This document shows, in pieces, positions 8,655 through 17,662 of a stretch of DNA of 64,000 nt. A program made the translations under genes and the position numbers. Source of the stretch: Bacteroidota bacterium (GTDB lineage: Bacteria; Bacteroidota; Bacteroidia; Flavobacteriales; Flavobacteriaceae); NCBI GenBank assembly GCA_027619415.1, contig JAQCFO010000001.1, positions 1 through 64,000 of the forward strand, written 5' to 3'. Below the pieces are notes generated by a model. The model saw only the letters and a program-made list of their open reading frames with translations, was not told where the DNA came from and did not search any database. Each line of letters begins with the position of its first letter. The first letter of the stretch is position 1.

Positions 8655-9947
8655 ATGATCAAAAAAATATATTTATTATTTCTTTTTACTTCCTTTATTT
8701 CGTTTTCTCAAAAGTTTGATAAAAAAATAACTGAATTGATTTATAGTTATGAAAATGATATTATTGAATTAAGACATTGGTTTCATGAAAATGCAGAACT
8801 AAGTAATAGAGAATTTAAAACTTCCGAAAGAATAGCAGATGAATTAAAAAAGATTGGGTTAGAGCCTCAAACTGGTATAGCAAAAACTGGAGTAGTTGCT
8901 TTGTTAAAAGGTGGAAAACCCGGACCAGTAGTGGCATTAAGAGCTGATATTGATGGACTTCCTGTAAAAGAAAGGGCTGACTTATCCTGGGCTTCTAAAA
9001 TGATGGGAGAATACAATGGTGATCAAGTTCCTGTTATGCACGCGTGTGGACATGATACTCATACAGCTATATTATTAGGCGTTGCTAAAGTATTATATCA
9101 GATAAAAGATCAGATCCCAGGGACTATAAAATTTATATTTCAACCTGCTGAAGAAGGAGCACCTGCTGGTGAAGAAGGAGGAGCTGAATTAATGGTAAAG
9201 GAAGGTGTGTTGAAAAACCCTGATGTTGAAGCTATTTTTGGACTTCATATTTGGTCTCAAATTAGTGCAGGTAAAGTTTACGTTAGACCAAAGGGAATAA
9301 TGGCCGCTGTAAATGAGTTTAGAATTGATATTGAAGGTGTGCAAACACATGGGTCAACACCTTGGACTGGAGTAGATCCCATTGTAACTGCTTCTCAAAT
9401 GATCAATTCAATTCAAACTATAGTTAGTAGAAGTATGCCATTGACTGAAGCAGCAGCAGTTGTAACTATTGGGAGTATTCATGGAGGAGTCAGAAGTAAT
9501 ATAATACCTGAAAGTCTTTATATGTTAGGAACAATTAGAACTCTTGATGAAAACATGAAAAAATTAGTTTTAAAAAGACTAGAAAAAATAGTTCATAATA
9601 TCGCTGAATCTAATAATGCAAAAGCCAAGATTACTTATCTTGTGAGCTACCCAATAACTTACAATGATCCTGAATTATATGATCAAATGTTGCCTTCTTT
9701 GAAAAGAATAAATGGTTCTGAAAATGTTAACTCTATGAATGCTATAACAGGAGCAGAGGATTTTTCTTTTTTTCAAGAAAAAATTCCAGGAATTTACTTT
9801 TTTATTGGAGGTGCTAAAAAGGGAACTGACCCTTCAAAAGCAGCACCTCATCATACACCTGACTTTTATGTTGATGATTCTGCAATGTTAACTGGGTTAA
9901 AATCTATGACAACCTTGACTTTAGATTATTTACAAAATAACAAATAA
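8655..9947 (+). CDS. Exported M20 family amidohydrolase
   Basis: Signal peptide; LRADIDGLPV, MHACGHDTHTAILLGVA, FQPAEEG, GAEDFSFF, HHTPDF. Confidence 0.92.
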   Translation: MIKKIYLLFLFTSFISFSQKFDKKITELIYSYENDIIELRHWFHENAELSNREFKTSERIADELKKIGLEPQTGIAKTGVVALLKGGKPGPVVALRADIDGLPVKERADLSWASKMMGEYNGDQVPVMHACGHDTHTAILLGVAKVLYQIKDQIPGTIKFIFQPAEEGAPAGEEGGAELMVKEGVLKNPDVEAIFGLHIWSQISAGKVYVRPKGIMAAVNEFRIDIEGVQTHGSTPWTGVDPIVTASQMINSIQTIVSRSMPLTEAAAVVTIGSIHGGVRSNIIPESLYMLGTIRTLDENMKKLVLKRLEKIVHNIAESNNAKAKITYLVSYPITYNDPELYDQMLPSLKRINGSENVNSMNAITGAEDFSFFQEKIPGIYFFIGGAKKGTDPSKAAPHHTPDFYVDDSAMLTGLKSMTTLTLDYLQNNK

Positions 9948-9950
9948 TTT

Positions 9951-10706
9951 ATGTCTATAATATTTTACAGTAAAGAAGCTCAAGCTTCAGGAAATTTTAA
10001 TAATGGAGAAATTCTCGAAAAAAAACCTATAGGATTCCCTCAGGATGGGGGAGAATTAAATCCGTATTCTAATTTATTTTATTGGGCTAATGCATGGACA
10101 CCTGCCTCTAAAAGCACCATTGGTTTACATCCTCATCAGGGTTTTGAAATATGTAGTTTTGTAATAAAAGGGGGGATAAAACACTATGATTCAAAACAAA
10201 AAAAATGGATTCCGCTAACAAAAGGAGATGTGCAAATTATTAGAGCTGGAAATGGAATTTCACATGCTGAAGAAATACTTGATAAATCTGAAATATTTCA
10301 AATTTGGTTTGACCCTGATATCTCAAAAACGTTAAATAAGCCTGCTACATATAATGATTATAAAAAAAAGGAGTTTCCAGTGATTGAAGGAAATAACATG
10401 AAGACTACTATAATTAAGGGTGAAAAATCGCCTTTTAAAATGGATTCAGAGCAGGTTGAAATAAAAGAATACAATTTCAATAAAGGTGATTTTGATTTAG
10501 AGTTGGACAATAAATTTATTTATTCTTTTTTCTTAATTAATGGTTCAATTAATTTAAAAAACAATAAAGTATTAAAGGGTACTTTTATAAAAATTGAAAA
10601 TAAAAACCAGATTTCACTAGAAGTTATTGAGAAAAGCCATCTGTTTGAAATTAAAACCCCAAAACATTTAACTCATTCAACTTATTTTGAAAGTTTTATG
10701 AATTAA
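9951..10706 (+). CDS. Pirin family protein
   Basis: LHPHQGFEICSFVIKGGIKHYDSKQ...IRAGNGISHAEE cupin pattern of pirins. Confidence 0.85.
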   Translation: MSIIFYSKEAQASGNFNNGEILEKKPIGFPQDGGELNPYSNLFYWANAWTPASKSTIGLHPHQGFEICSFVIKGGIKHYDSKQKKWIPLTKGDVQIIRAGNGISHAEEILDKSEIFQIWFDPDISKTLNKPATYNDYKKKEFPVIEGNNMKTTIIKGEKSPFKMDSEQVEIKEYNFNKGDFDLELDNKFIYSFFLINGSINLKNNKVLKGTFIKIENKNQISLEVIEKSHLFEIKTPKHLTHSTYFESFMN

Positions 10707-12325
10707 TTAAAAGGAGGAATTCTTTCATTAGTTTCTTTTTCAAATGCATATCCTAACTGGTATAGTTTTTCTTCGCTAAAAGAAGGTCCAATAAATGTTA
10801 AATTTGAAGGTACTCCACTTTCTCTATAGCCCATAGGAATTGTTAGGCAAGGGTAATAGGCCCCAGCAGCATAAGCTGCATGATAATTATTTATTGAAAG
10901 AATAGCGTCTAATTCATATTTATTAATAGCTTCATCAAAGTATCTTTTACCTTCGTTTTTAATTCTATTTTTAATTTCAGAAATTTCTTTATTAGTAGTA
11001 TTATCTTCGATAATACTTTTAAAAATCCCTTGACCATAAGGGGCTCTTTCTGACGAATCATTTAGGTTAAAATCGATCACTTCATTTATATTTTTTATTG
11101 AATTTTTTGAAAATTTAAGAAGATATTTAGGCAAATCATTTTTCATATCTACATCTAAAATTTTTCTAAATCCTGTATAGTTAATTTCGGGAGGAGTGAA
11201 TTCAAATATTAGTCCACCTTCTTTTTTGATTTTTTCAATAGCCTTAGCATATAATGGCTCATCTAAAAGATTTTTAAACACTCCAAATCTTTTATTTTTT
11301 AATGTTGAATTTAAAATAGTCTCCAATTCAATTTTATTTTTATTTACTGAAAAGTTGTCATCCTTGTCATATCCCATTATAGCATTAAAAACTATGATGT
11401 TATCAATTACATTTTTTGTCATTGGACCTGATGTGTCTAAAGTGCTTGAAATAGGTACAATACCAGTTCTACTTACTAAACCAATAGTAGGTTTTAGACC
11501 AACTATTGAGTTTAATGAGGAAGGAGAGAGTATTGATCCTGAAGTTTCTGAACCCAGTGCAACAGAAGAAAAGTTCGAAGTAATAGCCACACCACTTCCA
11601 GAACTAGATCCTCCAGATTCAAACTTTTTCCTTCCATAAGGGTTTAAAGTTTGTCCTCCAATAGCACTATATCCTAAAGGGCAGCCGTTACAAAAATAAT
11701 ATGCCCATTCACTTAAGTTTGTTTTTCCTAAAATAATAGCACCATTTTCTTTTAATTTTTTTACAACATACGCATCTTCTGCATTGTTTTCAATTAATGC
11801 TACAGATCCTGCAGTAGTAGGCATTCCTTTATAATTAATGTTATCTTTTAATAGAATAGGAATTCCGTGTAAGGAATATATTGAGTTTGGCTTTTTAGTA
11901 TCTTTTTCTCTTGCTTGATTTATTATATCAGGGTTTAATGAGATTATAGAGTTAAGGTACTTGTCTTTATCAAATTCATATTTTTTAATTCTATATAAAT
12001 AAAATAAAGTCAGTTTTTCATAGGTTAATTCTCCTGAAATAACAGATTTCTGAATAGTTGGTATATCTTTTTCGATTATTAGTTCTTTTAAATTAGTGTA
12101 ATCCTCTTCATTAAAATTATTTAGTTCTTTTTCAAATGGCTTAAACCATGCATTCTTGTCATTGTGCCTTGATTGGATGAGTTTGAATTGCATTCTATTA
12201 ATAGGATGCTGTTTATTATCAGAAATTTCTACTGTCTCATCATAAGAATTCCAGTCATTAGTTTTAGTAGTTTGACAACTTATAAAAGCAAAAAGAAAAG
12301 TAAAAATTAAAAAAGTATTTTTCAT
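10703..12325 (-). CDS. Amidase (amidase signature family), lipoprotein
   Basis: Lipobox MKNTFLIFTFLFAFISCQ; HGIPILLKDNINYKGMPTTAGSVAL...SGGSSSGSGVAITSNFSSVALGSETSGSILSPSS. Confidence 0.92.
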   Translation of the reverse strand: MKNTFLIFTFLFAFISCQTTKTNDWNSYDETVEISDNKQHPINRMQFKLIQSRHNDKNAWFKPFEKELNNFNEEDYTNLKELIIEKDIPTIQKSVISGELTYEKLTLFYLYRIKKYEFDKDKYLNSIISLNPDIINQAREKDTKKPNSIYSLHGIPILLKDNINYKGMPTTAGSVALIENNAEDAYVVKKLKENGAIILGKTNLSEWAYYFCNGCPLGYSAIGGQTLNPYGRKKFESGGSSSGSGVAITSNFSSVALGSETSGSILSPSSLNSIVGLKPTIGLVSRTGIVPISSTLDTSGPMTKNVIDNIIVFNAIMGYDKDDNFSVNKNKIELETILNSTLKNKRFGVFKNLLDEPLYAKAIEKIKKEGGLIFEFTPPEINYTGFRKILDVDMKNDLPKYLLKFSKNSIKNINEVIDFNLNDSSERAPYGQGIFKSIIEDNTTNKEISEIKNRIKNEGKRYFDEAINKYELDAILSINNYHAAYAAGAYYPCLTIPMGYRESGVPSNLTFIGPSFSEEKLYQLGYAFEKETNERIPPFN

Positions 12326-12364
12326 AATTATAATTTTATTATCATTAATTTATCAATTCAATAG

Positions 12365-13639
12365 TTAAATCATTTCAACTATTTCTTCCATTTTCATTCC
12401 TCTAGATCCTTTAATTAGAATATTATTTTCTTTAATATCATTGGATTTTAAATATTTTTCAAAATCATATTTGGTTTCAAAAGATAATAATTTTGATTCT
12501 TTATTGCGCACTTTATAAAATTCACTTCCTATTAAAAAAACTTTATTTATTTTATTTTTAAAACAATAATTAACAATTTCAAGATGTAAACTATTTGACT
12601 CTTCGCCTAATTCAAACATATCTCCTAATATTACAGCTTTTGTACCATTAAGCTTTAAAAATGAATCCAAAGCAGCTAACATGCTACTTGGATTGGCGTT
12701 ATAAGCATCTAAAATTATTTTCTGATTATTTTTTTTAATTACTTGAGACCTGTTATTTTTAGGGACATATGATTCTATTGCTTTTTTGATATTAAGAATA
12801 GGAATATTGAAATATAAGCCAAGTGCTATTGCTGCACTTATATTTGAAAAATTATAATCACCAATTAATTTACTATTAATCTCTGTATCTTTATAACTTA
12901 CTAATAAAGAGTCGTTTGTTTTTGATTTACTAAAAATGTAATCAGATTTGACTTTGTCACTAAAAGTTATAGATTGCTTGTTTTTATATTTATACTGAAT
13001 TTCATTATCAGCATTAATTAGTATTGGTTTATTGTTCTTTATTAACCAATCAAACAACTCTGTTTTTCCTTTTATTACTCCTTTTAAACTTCCAAACCCT
13101 TCCAAATGTGCTTTTCCAAAGTTTGTAATGTAACCGATATCTGGTTTAACTAGGTTTGTTAGAAAAGAAATTTCTTTTAAGTGATTAGCGCCCATTTCAA
13201 CTATCGCATACTCAGTTGTTTTTTTAATTCCTAATAAAGTTAAAGGAACTCCAATATGATTATTTAGGTTACCAATAGTTGACTTTGTTCTATTTTGAAA
13301 GCTAAAAACACAATTCATTAATTCTTTACTAGTTGTTTTTCCGTTACTGCCAGTAATAGCTATAATAGTTGTGTTAATTAATTGTTTCCTGTGGTGAGAG
13401 GATAATTTTTGTAAGGTTTTTAATACATTTTTAACTTTAATAAACTTAGAATTGTCTATATCTGAATTATCTATTATTGCATATTTTGCTCCTTTATTTA
13501 ATGCATCTAATGCATAATCATTTCCATCAAAATTATTTCCTTTTAACGCAAAAAAGATACTATCTTTTTTAATAAATCTTGAGTCAGTAGAAACTTCTTC
13601 GCATTTAAGAAAATAAGTATATAACTGATCAATATTCAT
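12365..13639 (-). CDS. murF: UDP-N-acetylmuramoyl-tripeptide--D-alanyl-D-alanine ligase
   Basis: STDSRFIKKDSIFFALKGNNFDGNDYA, ITGSNGKTTSKELMN, LDAYNANPSSMLAAL, LGDMFELGEES. Confidence 0.95.
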   Translation of the reverse strand: MNIDQLYTYFLKCEEVSTDSRFIKKDSIFFALKGNNFDGNDYALDALNKGAKYAIIDNSDIDNSKFIKVKNVLKTLQKLSSHHRKQLINTTIIAITGSNGKTTSKELMNCVFSFQNRTKSTIGNLNNHIGVPLTLLGIKKTTEYAIVEMGANHLKEISFLTNLVKPDIGYITNFGKAHLEGFGSLKGVIKGKTELFDWLIKNNKPILINADNEIQYKYKNKQSITFSDKVKSDYIFSKSKTNDSLLVSYKDTEINSKLIGDYNFSNISAAIALGLYFNIPILNIKKAIESYVPKNNRSQVIKKNNQKIILDAYNANPSSMLAALDSFLKLNGTKAVILGDMFELGEESNSLHLEIVNYCFKNKINKVFLIGSEFYKVRNKESKLLSFETKYDFEKYLKSNDIKENNILIKGSRGMKMEEIVEMI

Positions 13640-13694
13640 TTTCTAAATTTAATAGTATAAGAATAAAAAAATAAACTTTATTTTAAAATTCGAC

Positions 13695-15341
13695 TTATCT
13701 TTTTCTAGGTTTAGATGTCTTTCTAGATTCTCCTAAATACGACATAGCACATCTGAATCCAATGAAATTAGTTGTCATATTTTCTGGAAGAAATCTTCTT
13801 TGAGCTGGATCTAAATAGTAAGCTCTATCTAGCCAAGACCCTCCCTTAAAAACTCTTGCTTCATCACTAATGAGTGTCGTTCTTTCTTCTGAAATATCAT
13901 CTGAATTAGGAGAATTATACATTGTGGAAACTTCTTCTAAATTAGAATTTCTAATAGATTTACTATCTCCATCATTGTAATTCCTGTTATCTCCAGTTGA
14001 GTAGTTAACTCTATTAATTGAATCTTCATTTTCAATTTCTTGTTTTATTGAACCGGGTAAATTGTCATATGTAGCATTTTTAGAATCTATTAGTATTACT
14101 TTTCCATTTTCACCTATGGAAGGTTTGTAAAATACATTTCCTCTATAATAATTAAAATCATTTGCATTTTCATCAATGATCGGTCTGTACACATCTGCTA
14201 CCCATTCTGACACATTTCCAGCCATTCCATACAAGCCTAAATCATTAGCAGGATATGATCTTACAGCAGTTGTTATACCAGAACCAGTTTCAGACCAACC
14301 AGCTATTCCACCATAATCACCTTTAGACAGTTTAAAATTTGCTAATTGATCTCCTAAAGATTTTTTTTTATCAGATCTAGTATATTCTCCATCCCATGGA
14401 AATTTCTTCTTTCCTCTGTAAACATTGCCATCTCTAATTTCACTTAGTGCTAATGCAGCATACTCCCATTCTGTTTCAGTTGGTAGTCTGTATTCTGGCA
14501 AGAGAAGACCACTTTCTCTAGAAGCATAATTTATTTTCTTCTTTTTGAAGTTCTGGTAAGCCGTAAACAAAGGATCTGGTTGTAAATTTATTTTTTCCTT
14601 TTCATTGATTTCTTTTTGTTCTTCTCCTGCTAATTTATTGATTCTTCCACCATAAGATTGAGTAGGGTCTAAAAAATAAGCTTTCGTATTAAATGAATAC
14701 CCATCAATTAAACTATCTGGATTAATAGCACTCTCTTTTATGTAGCCATTTGATACTAAAATTTGTTCATTTACTCTGTCTGTTCTCCATTTGGCAAAAT
14801 TACTTGCTTGCTTCCAGGAAACACCAACGACAGGATGATCTTGAAATGCAGGATGCCTTAAGTAATTATTAACCATGTCTTCGTTAAACCCTAGAGGGTT
14901 TCTCCATACAAGAGTGTCAGGATGTGCAGCTTTATAAATATCAGAGAATTTATCTGCAAATACAGCTCTCATCCAGTGTAAGTACTCCACATACATTTCG
15001 TTTGTAACTTCTGTTTCATCAATATAAAATGATTTAACATATTGTTGAGTTGGAGTGTTGTTCCAGTCATGCATTACATTGTCTTGAACATTCCCTTTAG
15101 TAAAAGTTCCTCCTTCTACAAAAACTAAACCAGGACCAGCTGCTTGCCCCTTATATTTAATATTAGATTTAAAACCTCCGCTTATTGAATTGATTTTCCA
15201 TCCAGTAGCTTGTGAAATATTTTTATCTCTTTTAGACGGATTATTATTTCTACTGCAACTAACAAATAAAGCCATCATTATTAGTAATGAAAATGATTTC
15301 ACTAAGGCTTTATTATCAATGTATTTTTTTTTAACTTTCAT
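13695..15341 (-). CDS. gldJ: Gliding motility / T9SS lipoprotein GldJ (SUMF1-like fold)
   Basis: Lipoprotein signal; GLVFVEGGTFTKGNVQDNVMHDWNNTPTQQYVKSFYIDETEVTN; C-terminal FKGGSWLDRAYYLDPAQRRFLPENMTTNFIGFRCAM. Confidence 0.9.
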   Translation of the reverse strand: MKVKKKYIDNKALVKSFSLLIMMALFVSCSRNNNPSKRDKNISQATGWKINSISGGFKSNIKYKGQAAGPGLVFVEGGTFTKGNVQDNVMHDWNNTPTQQYVKSFYIDETEVTNEMYVEYLHWMRAVFADKFSDIYKAAHPDTLVWRNPLGFNEDMVNNYLRHPAFQDHPVVGVSWKQASNFAKWRTDRVNEQILVSNGYIKESAINPDSLIDGYSFNTKAYFLDPTQSYGGRINKLAGEEQKEINEKEKINLQPDPLFTAYQNFKKKKINYASRESGLLLPEYRLPTETEWEYAALALSEIRDGNVYRGKKKFPWDGEYTRSDKKKSLGDQLANFKLSKGDYGGIAGWSETGSGITTAVRSYPANDLGLYGMAGNVSEWVADVYRPIIDENANDFNYYRGNVFYKPSIGENGKVILIDSKNATYDNLPGSIKQEIENEDSINRVNYSTGDNRNYNDGDSKSIRNSNLEEVSTMYNSPNSDDISEERTTLISDEARVFKGGSWLDRAYYLDPAQRRFLPENMTTNFIGFRCAMSYLGESRKTSKPRKR

Positions 15342-15435
15342 ATTTAGGAATTACAAGATAGTAAATAGTTTAAAAAAATTAATTTAAATAGTCATATTAA
15401 AAATAATATTTCTAAACTTTCAACGTTATAAAATT

Positions 15436-16557
15436 ATGAATAAAAAAATTCTTTTAATTTTCGTTTTTTTACTATTCTTAAAATTGAATTTTTCTCAAGA
15501 TAGAAGAATAAATTATGAATTTTATTTTTTAACTATTTCACCTGATGCAAGAGCTTCAGGTTTGGGAGAGCAAGGAGTAGCAACCAATCCAGATGTTTTT
15601 TCTCAACATTGGAATCCTTCCAAATATGTTTTTTCAGACCAAAGTAGTGGAATAGGATTTGGTTATTCACCTTACTTAAGTAAGTTAATTAATGATTCAT
15701 TTTTAATAAATGTTAATTATTTTAATATTATTAATGAAAGGAGCTCTTGGTCAACTAGTTTTAAGTATTTTACTTTAGGTAATATAGATATAATTCAAAA
15801 TCCTCAGGATATTCCTATTATTGAATCCCCGAATGGATATTCCTTAGACGCATCCTATTTACTAAAGCTTACTGATTCTTTTGCAATGGCTTTTACTGGA
15901 AGGTATTCAATATCAGATTTTAAAAGCCAATATGTAGGCCTTGATTCACAACCTACAAGCTCTTTTGCATTTGATATTTCAGGTTTTTTTCAGTCTGATG
16001 AAAGAGCTTATGAAAATTTCAATGGAATATGGAGGGTTGGCTTTAATCTATCCAATTTAGGGGCTAGGGTACGTTTTGAAGATGGTGGAGATAAGGATTT
16101 TATTCCAACTAACTTGAAGGTTGGCTCGGCTTTTGATTTTATTTTTGATTCATCTAATAAATTTTCATTAAACTTGGAATTAAACAAGCTATTAGTTCCT
16201 TCTTCTATACCTACTTACAATTCTAATGGTCAAATAATTGATTATAAGCAGCCTGATATTGGTTTTTTATCAGGTATTTTTAAATCTTTTGGTGATGCTC
16301 CTGATGGATTTAGTGAAGAGTTAAAAGAAATTACATTAGCTTTTGGTCTAGAATATCTTTATAATGAATCTTTTGCATTAAGAGCTGGTTATTTTAACGA
16401 GCACGCAAGTAAAGGAGTAAGAAAATACTTGACATTTGGAACTGGATTTAAACTAAACGCTTTTAATTTAGACCTTTCTTATCTTAATTCAACATCTGAG
16501 GTTTCAAATCCTTTTGATAAAACGATAAGGTTTTCGTTTACATATAATTTTAATTAA
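15436..16557 (+). CDS. porV: T9SS outer membrane protein PorV (LptO family)
   Basis: Signal peptide; FLTISPDARASGLGEQGVATNPDVFSQHWNPSKY..., beta-barrel pattern ending in FSFTYNFN. Confidence 0.88.
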   Translation: MNKKILLIFVFLLFLKLNFSQDRRINYEFYFLTISPDARASGLGEQGVATNPDVFSQHWNPSKYVFSDQSSGIGFGYSPYLSKLINDSFLINVNYFNIINERSSWSTSFKYFTLGNIDIIQNPQDIPIIESPNGYSLDASYLLKLTDSFAMAFTGRYSISDFKSQYVGLDSQPTSSFAFDISGFFQSDERAYENFNGIWRVGFNLSNLGARVRFEDGGDKDFIPTNLKVGSAFDFIFDSSNKFSLNLELNKLLVPSSIPTYNSNGQIIDYKQPDIGFLSGIFKSFGDAPDGFSEELKEITLAFGLEYLYNESFALRAGYFNEHASKGVRKYLTFGTGFKLNAFNLDLSYLNSTSEVSNPFDKTIRFSFTYNFN

Positions 16558-16574
16558 TTATTTTTCATAATATC

Positions 16575-16605
16575 TTTAATGAATTGTCAAGATATGTTAA
16601 CTTTG
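16575..16605 (+). promoter_or_regulatory. Candidate Bacteroidetes-type promoter for pdhA
   Basis: TTTA (16575-16578), 19-nt spacer, TAACTTTG (16598-16605) against consensus TTTG-N19/21-TAnnTTTG. Confidence 0.5.
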
Positions 16606-16660
16606 AGATCTTAAATAATCGAATTATATTGATTTATTTTAAAAACTATTTTATCTAATA

Positions 16661-17662
16661 ATGAAAGAAATTAATAAAGACACTTATTTAAAATGGTATG
16701 AAGATATGCTGTTTTGGAGGAAATTTGAGGATAAATTGGCAGCGGTTTACATACAACAAAAAGTAAGAGGATTTCTTCATTTGTATAATGGACAAGAAGC
16801 AATTTTAGCAGGTGCTCTTCATGTAATGGATCTTAGTAAGGACAGGATGATTACAGCTTATAGGAATCACGTTATGCCTATTGGAATGGGAGTGGACCCT
16901 AAGAGGGTTATGGCAGAATTATATGGCAAATCTACAGGAACATCAATGGGTTTAGGTGGATCAATGCATATTTTTTCAAAAGAGTTTAGATTTCATGGTG
17001 GCCACGGTATAGTAGGAGGTCAAATTCCTTTAGGAGCTGGAATGGCATTTGGAGATAAATATTTTAATAGAGGAGCGGTAACTCTTTGCTTTATGGGCGA
17101 TGGTGCTGTTCGACAAGGATCTCTTCATGAAACTTTAAACTTAGCAATGCTTTGGAAATTGCCTGTAGTATTTGTTGTTGAAAATAATGGTTATGCTATG
17201 GGAACTTCTGTAGAAAGAACGTCTAACCATTCGGATATTTGGAAATTAGGTTTAGGATATGAAATGCCATGTGGTCCGGTAGACGGAATGAACCCAATCA
17301 AGGTAGCTAAAGCTTTAGATGAAGCTATTTCTAGAGCTAGAACTGGAGAAGGTCCAAGTTTTTTAGAAATGAAGACCTACAGGTATAGAGGTCACTCTAT
17401 GTCTGATGCTCAAAAATATAGAACAAAAGATGAAGTTAATGAATACCGAAAAATAGATCCAATAAGTCAAGTAAAAAAAATAATATTAGAAAATGAATTT
17501 GCATCTGAGGATGAAATTTCTAATATTGATCAATCTATCAAATCCAAAGTTTTGGAATGTGAGAAATTTGCTGAAGAATCTCCTTATCCAGATAAAAGTG
17601 TGATGTACGATGCAGTTTATGAACAAGAAGATTATAATTTTATATCTCATAAATTAAAATAA
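16661..17662 (+). CDS. pdhA: Pyruvate dehydrogenase E1 component subunit alpha
   Basis: MHIFSKEFRFHGGHGIVGGQIPLGAGMAFGDKY...GDGAVRQGSLHETLNLAMLWKLPVVFVVENNGYAMGTS...YRYRGHSMSD. Confidence 0.95.
   Translation: MKEINKDTYLKWYEDMLFWRKFEDKLAAVYIQQKVRGFLHLYNGQEAILAGALHVMDLSKDRMITAYRNHVMPIGMGVDPKRVMAELYGKSTGTSMGLGGSMHIFSKEFRFHGGHGIVGGQIPLGAGMAFGDKYFNRGAVTLCFMGDGAVRQGSLHETLNLAMLWKLPVVFVVENNGYAMGTSVERTSNHSDIWKLGLGYEMPCGPVDGMNPIKVAKALDEAISRARTGEGPSFLEMKTYRYRGHSMSDAQKYRTKDEVNEYRKIDPISQVKKIILENEFASEDEISNIDQSIKSKVLECEKFAEESPYPDKSVMYDAVYEQEDYNFISHKLK

Noticed and set aside
11196-11639. 147-aa plus-strand ORF inside the amidase gene
   Set aside because: Antisense to a clear full-length amidase; composition is a mirror of the conserved coding strand with no signal or domain.
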